Below are positions 17,286 through 25,074 of a DNA stretch of 49,303 nucleotides, piece after piece. The position numbers and the translations under genes were made by a program. Each line of letters opens with the position of its first letter. The first letter of the stretch is position 1. Origin of the DNA: Sulfurimonadaceae bacterium (GTDB lineage Bacteria; Campylobacterota; Campylobacteria; Campylobacterales; Sulfurimonadaceae); NCBI GenBank assembly GCA_016744905.1, contig JADGDM010000009.1, forward strand, positions 1 through 49,303. Reading direction: 5' to 3'. Under the pieces are notes generated by a model. It ran no database searches. It saw only the letters and a list, made by a program, of their open reading frames with translations, and was not told the origin of the DNA.

Positions 17286-18163
17286 TAATGCGCTATGAGT
17301 CTTTTAAGTATTGCCATACGGATATTCACCCCATTGCTGACTTGATCTAAGACCTTACATCGTGGATCATCTAAAAGGGCATCGTCTATATCTATATTTC
17401 TATGAACGGGGCCAGGGTGCAAGATGATAATATCTCTATCCCCAACAAGCTTTTTAGTGATACAAAAGTCACTGGCATAATCTTTTAGTGAGGCATAGTT
17501 TTGTGTAGAGTGACGCTCTGTTTGTGTACGTAGACTCATGATCACATCGACCTTATCTACAATCTCTTCGAGTTTGTGTGTTGTCTTGAGTGTGGTGTGT
17601 GGTAAAAACTGAGGAGGAGCGACTAAGGTAATATCAAAACCAAAGCGATGAAGCAGTTCGATGTTAGAGTTTGCCACGCGTGAGTTTTTAATATCTCCTA
17701 CAATAGCAATTCTTTTTCCCTCTAATGCTTGTCCTTGAAAATGTTCTCTAATAGTATAGAGATCAAGTAGTGCTTGTGTTGGATGGGCATGCGCACCATC
17801 ACCTGCATTGATGATAGACGCTTTGGTATGTTTAGAGAGTATCTTCGGAACCCCTGCGTTTTGATGGCGTACGATAATGGCGTCGGGACCCATTGCATCA
17901 AGGTTCATGGCCGTATCAACAAGAGTTTCACCTTTTTTAGTTGAACTTTTCGCCACATCAAGGTGAACTACTTGCGCACCAAGACGTTTGATGGCTATCT
18001 CAAATGAACTTTTGGTTCGTGTGGAGTTTTCAAAAAATAGAGTGATGATAAGTTTATCTTTTAAGGTAGTGAAAAATTTTTTACTACCAAATGATTTGGC
18101 ATCGTCTAAGAGGGCTAATATTTCTTCTTTTGTAAAGTCATCAGTACGGATGAGGTGAGACAT
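17285..18163 (-). CDS. pyrB: Aspartate carbamoyltransferase catalytic subunit
   Basis: A 292-residue enzyme joining carbamoyl phosphate and aspartate in pyrimidine synthesis. The carbamoyl-phosphate motif [13 protein letters not shown] (about 46-58), [12 protein letters not shown] (about 127-138) and the aspartate-binding [12 protein letters not shown] (about 253-264) are intact. The ATG at 18163 follows AGGA; an in-frame TTG two codons upstream is less likely. No pyrI is present nearby. Its ribosome binding site lies in the 3' arm of a perfect 10-bp hairpin (18169-18192), which may regulate its translation. It is followed directly by pabB. Confidence 0.95.
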   Translation of the reverse strand: MSHLIRTDDFTKEEILALLDDAKSFGSKKFFTTLKDKLIITLFFENSTRTKSSFEIAIKRLGAQVVHLDVAKSSTKKGETLVDTAMNLDAMGPDAIIVRHQNAGVPKILSKHTKASIINAGDGAHAHPTQALLDLYTIREHFQGQALEGKRIAIVGDIKNSRVANSNIELLHRFGFDITLVAPPQFLPHTTLKTTHKLEEIVDKVDVIMSLRTQTERHSTQNYASLKDYASDFCITKKLVGDRDIIILHPGPVHRNIDIDDALLDDPRCKVLDQVSNGVNIRMAILKRLIAH

Positions 18164-18168
18164 GTGCA

Positions 18169-18192
18169 AATCCTAAAATATTTTTTAGGATT
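18169..18192 (-). promoter_or_regulatory. Hairpin covering the pyrB ribosome binding site
   Basis: On the transcript strand AATCCTAAAA pairs perfectly with TTTTAGGATT around a 4-nt loop. The second arm contains the AGGA used by pyrB and ends 5 nt before its ATG. It begins shortly after the stop codon of the upstream hypothetical gene. No T run follows, so a role in translation control is more plausible than termination. This is inference from pairing only. Confidence 0.5.
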
Positions 18193-18200
18193 ATAGCTAA

Positions 18201-19034
18201 TTACTTCTTAGTAAATTTGAGAATATCTGTATGTGGTCGTTGAATCCATAGTTGCGTAGTAGAGATTTTTTTGATCTTATAGCTTTGTGTTAAAGAGGCA
18301 TGTCTGGTATGCGGATTTTTCCCTTTTTTACTTTGGGTGACAGAGACGATAGCGAGTGTGAAATTGCTGTTTTTAGCATTGTATGTGCCTGTTGAATCAA
18401 AAAGATAATACCCATCATCAGTACTCATAGAAAATGTATTGCCTTTTAGTTTCAGTGTATAGGTCTCTTTTTTAGTTTGTGCACTCCATAGTCCATTAAG
18501 GTTTTTACTTGTTCTTAGGTTGGCATTGGCCTTTTTCTTTTTATCTTTTGCCTTGTTCGCATTTTTCTTTTTCTCTTGAGTTTGAGTTTTTTTAAGCTGT
18601 TTATCGTACTTTGCCATTTTATTACGCAGTTTTTTATTGGTTTTAAATACTTCATGATTTGAACGTTTAAAATAGCGATAAGTTTGAGGCATCTTTTTAT
18701 CAATAATATAGTTCATTTTTTTAACAATAAGTTTTTCTAGTTTGAGCTCTTCTTTGATTAATGTGCGAAGATCTTTAACATATTTTGCACGCCGTTGTGC
18801 AATATCAGATGATTTTTTATTTTTATCACACCAAAAACCCTCTTTTTTTGTCTTATATGTTTTATTAATAAATGAGAGAAATTGAGGATTTTCTTGTTTA
18901 AATATTTTTGCTTTTGATAGATGAGTGAGGGAGGGAAGTGTTTTGTATAGAGGTGTTCCCATGGCACTGTATGTCCTTGGATACGCCGCAAAGAGATTTG
19001 CCAAGATAAAAATAAGTAATAGTAATGCTTTCAA
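18201..19034 (-). CDS. Secreted lysine-rich protein, lipocalin-like C terminus
   Basis: A 277-residue protein not recognised as a named family. A clear signal peptide (MKALLLLIFILANLFA, cleavage near residue 17) points to the periplasm. Residues about 75-175 are helical, very lysine-rich and probably coiled coil. The last ~95 residues start LNGLWSAQTKKETYTLKLKG and alternate polar and hydrophobic residues as in small lipocalin-like beta domains (GxW near the start). The start codon is TTG, supported by AAAGGA about 8 nt upstream. It lies ahead of pyrB and pabB, 37 bp away, and may share their transcript without sharing their function. Confidence 0.6.
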   Translation of the reverse strand: MKALLLLIFILANLFAAYPRTYSAMGTPLYKTLPSLTHLSKAKIFKQENPQFLSFINKTYKTKKEGFWCDKNKKSSDIAQRRAKYVKDLRTLIKEELKLEKLIVKKMNYIIDKKMPQTYRYFKRSNHEVFKTNKKLRNKMAKYDKQLKKTQTQEKKKNANKAKDKKKKANANLRTSKNLNGLWSAQTKKETYTLKLKGNTFSMSTDDGYYLFDSTGTYNAKNSNFTLAIVSVTQSKKGKNPHTRHASLTQSYKIKKISTTQLWIQRPHTDILKFTKK

Positions 19035-19154
19035 AAAATATCCTTTAAGAACATTCTAGCACAGCTTTTATATTTTTGAAGATGAGATATCTCAATTTAG
19101 AGAGACTGCTTAATAATTAAACAGTTTAGATGCTTATTATATTCACATATAGAC

Positions 19155-19160
19155 TATAAT
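19155..19160 (+). promoter_or_regulatory. -10 element of the siroheme reductase gene
   Basis: TATAAT, 30 nt before the ATG at 19191, in a very AT-rich upstream stretch (TATATTCACATATAGAC). The ribosome binding site is a weak AGGA at about 19180-19183. Confidence 0.5.
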
Positions 19161-19190
19161 TTCATCAATTACTAAATATAGGACTTTTAA

Positions 19191-21113
19191 ATGCAAGCAC
19201 TTCAAACCGCTTTTGACTTAAGAAATAAAAAACAGAATAAAATTGAAAAAGTAAAAATTTTAAAGACCCCAAAAGAGGCGCTTGAATCTTTAGAAAAATA
19301 TGCGGTTGAGGGATATGATTCGATTCCAGATGAAGATAAAAATTATTTTTTAAAGTGTTTTGGTATTTATGATAAGGACAGTCTAACGCCCAAACAATTT
19401 ATGATGCGTGTGCGAGTTCCTGGTGGGCAATTGAACCAAGATCAAGCACTGGTTTTAGGACATTGTGCAAGAGAATATGGAAATGACTACCTTGATATTA
19501 CAACACGTATGCAGGTTGAACTGCGATATTTAGATATTGAAAATATTCCAACTATTATTGAAAAATTACATAGTGTTGGGATAACTGCCTATCAAACAGG
19601 GGTGGATAATTTTAGAAATATTTTAAATGATCCTTTAGATGATTTAGGATTTGACAATATCTTACCATCGCAGCCATTACTACTTAAATTACAAGAGAAG
19701 TTTCTTTTTAATCATGATTGGATTTCAGTTCTTCCACGAAAATTCAATACCTCTATTACAGGCTCGATGTCAAATCGTTCAAATGCTTTTGGACAAGATT
19801 GCTGTTTTGTTCTCGCTCAAAAAAATGGGATGTATGGATATAACCTTTTTCTTGGTGGAAAAGTAGGAAAAATTGCGCAAAATGCCAACCTATTTTGTAA
19901 AGATGAAAATGAAGTAGAAAAGCTTTATGCGTCACTGATCATACTTTTTAGAGATTTTGGTTTTAGAGATAACCGTAATAAAAATAGATTACACTTTTTA
20001 ATCGAAGCCGTAGGGATGAACGCACTGACCAGCGCGCTACGTGAACACTCAGGTATCAATTTCGCTACAGCAGGTGAGACAATGACAAAACTTGACTTTA
20101 CTGATCCTGATCAAGGTAAGGTGATGCTTCGTGATAGAAGTTTTGCGATGCATGTGGTTGTACCCTCTGGTGTATTTAAAGGTTCTGATCTTCTTGACGC
20201 AGCTAAGGCTTCTGCAAAATATGGAAATGGTGAGCTTCGTTTTAGTGTTGAGCAGAGTCTTTATATCATGGGTGTCAAAAGTGAAAACCTAGACGCCATT
20301 TTGGAAGAAAATATTTTTCAAAACTATAAAAATTTACACTCGATTTATCATAATCACCTAATTGCTTGTGCGGGAACGGAACACTGTACCTATGGTGTAA
20401 TTCCTAATAAGCCTGATGCTATTAATATGGCAGATTATTTAGAAAAAACTGTACCGATGGAAGATGGCCGTCTACGTATGTACTGGTCAGCATGTGTAAA
20501 AGGTTGTGGAATTCATGGAATGGGTGATATTGGCTTTGAAGGCTGTAAGGCTAAAGTAGATGGTGTTAATGGTTATGGGGTACATATCTCATTAGGTGGA
20601 AAGCTTACCTCTTATGGGGTTGAGGGTTACAGTGTTGTTAAAGGTGCCCCATTGCAGGTTGCCCACCTATATGTGGAGACCTTAGCGAGAGAATATAAAA
20701 AACATAGAGAGCTTGAAGAGAGTTTTGAAGACTTTCATGATCGTATCTTACATCAGTACTCTCACGCAGCTATCGGTTTTATTATGATGTTACAAGCCTA
20801 TTTAAGAGATAAAAATATTGATTTGGATATTGGTTTTGAGAAGCGGGTAAAGAGTGGAAAAATTGAACATTTTGAGATCTTTGACTTGGGTAGAAAGATG
20901 TATTATAAATTAACGGGTAATGAAGCTTATTCAAGTGTTGAGATGTTTAGACCACTGGGCAGTGTGGCTCTTGATCCATTAAGTAAAACACATCCTGACG
21001 TTGATGGACAACTCTCAGAGATTATTCATAAGATGATTAATCCAAAAGAGACACAGCGCGCTGAAGCTTTTTCAGAGTTACAAGACTCTATACTTCTATA
21101 TAATTTAAAATAA
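19191..21113 (+). CDS. Ferredoxin-type nitrite/sulfite reductase
   Basis: A 640-residue siroheme/[4Fe-4S] enzyme that reduces nitrite to ammonium or sulfite to sulfide by six electrons. The two half-domains of the family are visible, with parasite-type substrate loops such as FMMRVRVPGGQL (about 65-76) and DITTRMQVELRYL. Cluster ligands are Cys393, Cys399 (CAGTEHC) and Cys435, Cys439 (CVKGC). The Gly two residues after the first Cys resembles nitrite reductases (C-T-G-x-x-x-C) more than sulfite reductases (C-P-A-L-P-T-C), so an assimilatory NirA-like role is favoured. A C-terminal extension of about 100 residues exceeds the usual family length. It has its own promoter and is followed 14 bp later by a transglutaminase-like gene. 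Confidence 0.85.
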   Translation: MQALQTAFDLRNKKQNKIEKVKILKTPKEALESLEKYAVEGYDSIPDEDKNYFLKCFGIYDKDSLTPKQFMMRVRVPGGQLNQDQALVLGHCAREYGNDYLDITTRMQVELRYLDIENIPTIIEKLHSVGITAYQTGVDNFRNILNDPLDDLGFDNILPSQPLLLKLQEKFLFNHDWISVLPRKFNTSITGSMSNRSNAFGQDCCFVLAQKNGMYGYNLFLGGKVGKIAQNANLFCKDENEVEKLYASLIILFRDFGFRDNRNKNRLHFLIEAVGMNALTSALREHSGINFATAGETMTKLDFTDPDQGKVMLRDRSFAMHVVVPSGVFKGSDLLDAAKASAKYGNGELRFSVEQSLYIMGVKSENLDAILEENIFQNYKNLHSIYHNHLIACAGTEHCTYGVIPNKPDAINMADYLEKTVPMEDGRLRMYWSACVKGCGIHGMGDIGFEGCKAKVDGVNGYGVHISLGGKLTSYGVEGYSVVKGAPLQVAHLYVETLAREYKKHRELEESFEDFHDRILHQYSHAAIGFIMMLQAYLRDKNIDLDIGFEKRVKSGKIEHFEIFDLGRKMYYKLTGNEAYSSVEMFRPLGSVALDPLSKTHPDVDGQLSEIIHKMINPKETQRAEAFSELQDSILLYNLK

Positions 21114-21127
21114 CACAAGGATAGAGT

Positions 21128-21706
21128 ATGCAAGACTTTACACCATTTTTAGAATCCACTGAGGTGGTTGACTTTAAAAACAGTGAGATACAAAGGCTTG
21201 CACAATCCTTGTGTTCTGAGAGCATTTCAAAAGAGCAAATCGCTAAAAACTGTTTTAATTATGTTCGCGATGAGATAGAACATACGGGTGATTTTAATCG
21301 AGAGTTTACTACCTGTAATGCCAGTGATGTTTTAAATCAAAAAACAGGCTGGTGCTACGCCAAAAGTCATCTTCTTTGTGCCCTCCTGCGCGCCAATAAT
21401 ATTCCCTGTGGATTTTCCTACCAAAGACTCAGTATCGACGACACTGGCGCGCCATACTCTCTGCATGGACTCAACGCACTCTACTTAGAACCATACGGTT
21501 GGTTTAAAATCGATGCAAGGGGAAATAAAGAGGGGATGTTCACCGAGTTCATAGCAGGAGTAGACGCCTACGCCTTTAAACTCAACCCTGATTACGAGGA
21601 GTACAACATCGAGGAGGTTTTAAGCGCACCACATAAAAAAGTACTCAGCGCGCTGAGAACGTATAAAACTACGGTAGAGATGAGAGAGAATTTTCCGGAT
21701 GATTAG
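21128..21706 (+). CDS. Transglutaminase-like domain protein
   Basis: A 192-residue cytosolic protein of the transglutaminase/cysteine-protease-like fold. The catalytic Cys is in TGWCYAKSHLLCALLRANNIPCGF (about 73-96), the His in LHGLNALYLE (about 113-122) and the Asp in WFKIDARGNK (about 127-136), so the triad is complete. Members of this family act as peptidases, amidases or unknown hydrolases. Its closeness to the siroheme reductase gene implies co-transcription, but a functional link is not evident. Its 3' part is richer in G+C and rare codons than its neighbours and carries a CTCAGCGCGCTGAG palindrome at 21644-21657. Confidence 0.8.
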   Translation: MQDFTPFLESTEVVDFKNSEIQRLAQSLCSESISKEQIAKNCFNYVRDEIEHTGDFNREFTTCNASDVLNQKTGWCYAKSHLLCALLRANNIPCGFSYQRLSIDDTGAPYSLHGLNALYLEPYGWFKIDARGNKEGMFTEFIAGVDAYAFKLNPDYEEYNIEEVLSAPHKKVLSALRTYKTTVEMRENFPDD

Positions 21707-21880
21707 GTTTGATTAACGGATATCAAAATATTCATAGTTTTGATTATTAGGGTTTAGTTTATAGGTAAATAGTAGACTAAATTTCAATTTTAAAAGGATA
21801 CCTTAGCATGAGGTAATAAAATTCACCTTGAGTAAATATTCTATTAATATACTTGCTAAATACATGGGGAGAAATAGAGA

Positions 21881-22591
21881 ATGGTTATAAATTCAGAAAA
21901 AAAATATTCATCAATAGAATTACAAATCGAGGAAGAATTTGTATATATTTCAGATTATATATGGAAAAATAATCGTTTAATATTGGAAGAAAAAAAACGC
22001 GAAGAAAAAATGTATAACATGTGTGAAAAATCTTCAAGTGCTGATATGGATATTGCAAACCTCAGATGGGAGCATGAATCATTTAAAATAAATAAAGTTT
22101 TCCCTTATCTTACAAATATTAGTAATTTATTTACACTCATTTCAATTCTTGAACATAATCTATTTAAACTTGCGAGTGAAATAGAAAAAAGAGATAACTC
22201 GTTACTAATTAAAGATATTAGAAAAACAGGATTAAATAAGTTTTTTGATTACTTTAGAAAAAAAGGTATAAGCTTAGAGAAAGTAAGTTTATTTCAACAA
22301 ATTCAGGCATCTATAAAAATTAGAAACTGTTTTTTTCATGCAAGTGGTGTAATATCGCAGTCTAAAGATGACGTTGAATTAAAGAATATAGTGAAAAATA
22401 AACTTTACTTTAACAAGAAGTACAAAGACAATCCAAGAATAAATACTGATAAGGAATGGATTATTTCAATAGTTGAATCAGATTTTGGTGAGCAATTGCA
22501 ATTAACACATAACTATACATTTGTTTTGTCTTTATATATTAAAGATTTTTTAAAGGACTTATGTGTAGTTATAGGTGATAAATATGAGTAA
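21881..22591 (+). CDS. Hypothetical protein, HEPN-like
   Basis: A 236-residue, lysine- and isoleucine-rich protein not matched to a named family. It is predicted mostly helical, with no signal peptide. Residues 146-156 read IKIRNCFFHAS, which fits the R-x4-H active site (Arg148, His153, with the Asn after Arg) of HEPN-domain ribonucleases, and the neighbouring genes are a HepT/MntA pair. Base composition is visibly more AT-rich than in the flanking genes and it carries no copy of the dispersed palindrome, both consistent with recent acquisition. A GGGGAG stands upstream of the ATG. HEPN membership is inference from one motif. Confidence 0.55.
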   Translation: MVINSEKKYSSIELQIEEEFVYISDYIWKNNRLILEEKKREEKMYNMCEKSSSADMDIANLRWEHESFKINKVFPYLTNISNLFTLISILEHNLFKLASEIEKRDNSLLIKDIRKTGLNKFFDYFRKKGISLEKVSLFQQIQASIKIRNCFFHASGVISQSKDDVELKNIVKNKLYFNKKYKDNPRINTDKEWIISIVESDFGEQLQLTHNYTFVLSLYIKDFLKDLCVVIGDKYE

Positions 22592-22629
22592 AATCATAAC
22601 AAGTATGAGGAAACTAATAGAGAATATAT

Positions 22630-23019
22630 TTACAAAACCTCTTTAACCGCCTCAATAAACTTTTTAAAGTCATCTGTGAGCTCTAAATAATCAAATAGTT
22701 TTTTATCATCTATCTTTATATATTCATGAATAAGCATATTTCTTAGACCTATGGCTGAGATGAGGTCGTGAGAGAGTTGCTCATTTATATAGTCATATTT
22801 GTATAGTTTTTCTATACATTCTACATAAGTTTGAGAAGTTCCGAGATTGTATTTTGAAGCGATATGACATGAGATGTCTATGATAATCTGTATGGACTCA
22901 AAAAGACCATAGCGCATTGCCCAGTCATGAAAACCGATGCTTTTATTAGATTCTATTTCTACTCTTAGCTCTTGAAGTTTTACAATGTTCTCTTCAAGGT
23001 TTTTAACACGTTTAAGCAT
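22630..23019 (-). CDS. hepT: HEPN-domain toxin HepT
   Basis: A 129-residue helical protein of the HepT (DUF86) family. The ribonuclease/AMPylation motif R-x4-H-x-Y is intact as Arg93, His98 and Tyr100 in GLRNMLIHEY. In characterised HepT/MntA pairs the toxin cleaves RNA and is silenced when MntA adds AMP to the tyrosine of this motif. The start at 23019 follows AGAGGA by 5-6 nt and overlaps mntA by 8 bp, so toxin translation is coupled to antitoxin translation. A longer reading from 23043 is rejected. Defence or persistence role is inferred from the family. Confidence 0.88.
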   Translation of the reverse strand: MLKRVKNLEENIVKLQELRVEIESNKSIGFHDWAMRYGLFESIQIIIDISCHIASKYNLGTSQTYVECIEKLYKYDYINEQLSHDLISAIGLRNMLIHEYIKIDDKKLFDYLELTDDFKKFIEAVKEVL

Positions 23020-23425
23020 AGTTCCTCTTTGCAAAAGATTCATTATTGATACGCTCTTTTAAATCTTGAATATTTAAATCAATGAGTGGTTTATGCTCTA
23101 GATAAGAGAGTTGTGCCTGTGTTTTAAATGTGATGTAACTATCTTCATTTTTGATGTTGATAATGGTGTGATTGTCTAAGATATTAAACGCTAAAAGAGG
23201 ATCGATATTTGGAAGATTGTATAAAGAGAGGGTATCTACTTTTTTATTGAGTAGACTCTCCAGCATGGCATTGTCATAACCAAGCCTTTTAAGAGGTAAA
23301 TCTTTTTTATACAAAGCGATATCTACGTCACTTAAAGGAGTGTCGCTGTGATTTGAAAAGGAGCCAAAGAGAAGAACAAAGTCATAATCTTTATCACTAA
23401 AATATTTTTTTAATTTTTCTATCAT
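23012..23425 (-). CDS. mntA: Minimal nucleotidyltransferase antitoxin MntA
   Basis: A 137-residue polymerase-beta-like nucleotidyltransferase. The active-site motif G-S-x10-D-x-D is complete: Gly21, Ser22, Asp33, Asp35. The family antitoxin inactivates its partner HepT by AMPylation. It is the first gene of the pair, encoded just upstream of hepT. A perfect TATAAT on the minus strand (23432-23437) ends only 6 nt before the ATG and no ribosome binding site is visible, so a leaderless transcript is likely. Confidence 0.88.
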   Translation of the reverse strand: MIEKLKKYFSDKDYDFVLLFGSFSNHSDTPLSDVDIALYKKDLPLKRLGYDNAMLESLLNKKVDTLSLYNLPNIDPLLAFNILDNHTIINIKNEDSYITFKTQAQLSYLEHKPLIDLNIQDLKERINNESFAKRNYA

Positions 23426-23431
23426 GAAAAT

Positions 23432-23437
23432 ATTATA
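23432..23437 (-). promoter_or_regulatory. -10 element of mntA-hepT, leaderless geometry
   Basis: TATAAT on the minus strand, preceded by GA. With normal spacing transcription would begin at or within a base or two of the mntA ATG. This explains the absence of a Shine-Dalgarno sequence before mntA, while hepT has a good one. Confidence 0.5.
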
Positions 23438-23520
23438 TCTTAGTTTTTATCATAATGTAATTATCCTCACAGAGTAGAGATTAATTTTTAGATATCATTC
23501 TAAAAAAATAGGAAATAGCA

Positions 23521-23961
23521 ATGATTAAAGTATTAAGTTTAGCAGTAACACTTTTTGTAAGCAGCGCGCTGGCGCAAAATAGTATGATTGAAGTGAAGTC
23601 TTCAAAAAGTGTGGATGAGTGTGTAAATACAATTGTTAAAATTATTGATAGTAAAAAAGCCTTGGGTCTTTTTACGGTGATTGATCATAAAAAAAATGCG
23701 ATTCAAGTGGGATTAAATTTACCTGATACTAAATTGATTGTTTTTGGAAACCCAAGAGCTGGTACCCTGTTGATGCAATCAGATTCTGCCATCGCTTATG
23801 AGTTGCCACTTAAGATATTGGTACGACAAACGGATACCAAGGAGATAACGGTGTCTTATAAAGATCCTGCGTATTATCCTAAAAATTATAAACTGGAAAG
23901 CTCAAAAATACCTTCAAAGATGACAGGGTTACTCAACAAACTGGCCTCTTCTTGTAAATAA
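23521..23961 (+). CDS. Exported DUF302 protein
   Basis: A 146-residue protein with signal peptide (residues 1-18, cleavage after SSALA) followed by a DUF302 domain. The stretch LGLFTVIDHKKNAIQVGLNLPDTKLIVFGNPRAGTLLMQ, seen here in blocks over residues about 47-86, is the family's signature (FxVIDH...GNPxxGTxLM). DUF302 proteins form small alpha/beta dimers; their biochemical role is unsettled. It is periplasmic by prediction. AGGAAA precedes the ATG, and an intrinsic terminator follows. A CAGCGCGCTG palindrome lies inside the signal-peptide codons (23562-23571). Confidence 0.8.
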   Translation: MIKVLSLAVTLFVSSALAQNSMIEVKSSKSVDECVNTIVKIIDSKKALGLFTVIDHKKNAIQVGLNLPDTKLIVFGNPRAGTLLMQSDSAIAYELPLKILVRQTDTKEITVSYKDPAYYPKNYKLESSKIPSKMTGLLNKLASSCK

Positions 23962-23975
23962 ACACTCTTAATTTT

Positions 23976-24790
<815 letters not shown>

Positions 24791-24829
24791 TCAAATAAAA
24801 AATAATAGAATTAAGCCAAAAGGAAAAAA

Positions 24830-25045
24830 ATGAGAACTGAAGAATTAACTGCAAAAGCACTTGGACGCGGAATTGATAGATATGAGTTAGCAATCGCTGT
24901 AGCAAAACGCTCTGTTGAACTAGATAATGGTAAACCAAGTAAGTTAAACGTTGATATTAGAACAAAGAAAAGTGCTGATATTGCACTTCTTGAACTTGCA
25001 GAGGGCTTGATTACTATTAAGGGTTTTGTTCCTATAGAGAAATAA
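24830..25045 (+). CDS. rpoZ: RNA polymerase omega subunit
   Basis: A 71-residue protein. RYELAIAVAKRSVEL (about 17-31) is the omega signature, where the helix clamps the C terminus of the beta-prime subunit. AAAAGGA precedes the ATG. It sits between pyrH and the ppGpp enzyme, the usual linkage of omega with spoT; in other bacteria omega contributes to ppGpp binding by polymerase, so the linkage is functionally sensible. Confidence 0.95.
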   Translation: MRTEELTAKALGRGIDRYELAIAVAKRSVELDNGKPSKLNVDIRTKKSADIALLELAEGLITIKGFVPIEK

Positions 25046-25074
25046 TTACACTTCTTTAAATTAAAAGGCCTTCT

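Noticed and set aside
18515-18991. Two lysine-rich antisense/off-frame open frames in the secreted protein gene
   Set aside because: They are frame-shifted readings of the A-rich lysine codons of the 277-residue protein, which itself has a signal peptide and ribosome binding site.
22584-22646. A 20-codon frame overlapping the end of the HEPN-like gene
   Set aside because: Too short to support as a gene, no ribosome binding site, and it overlaps hepT; noted only as a possible remnant.
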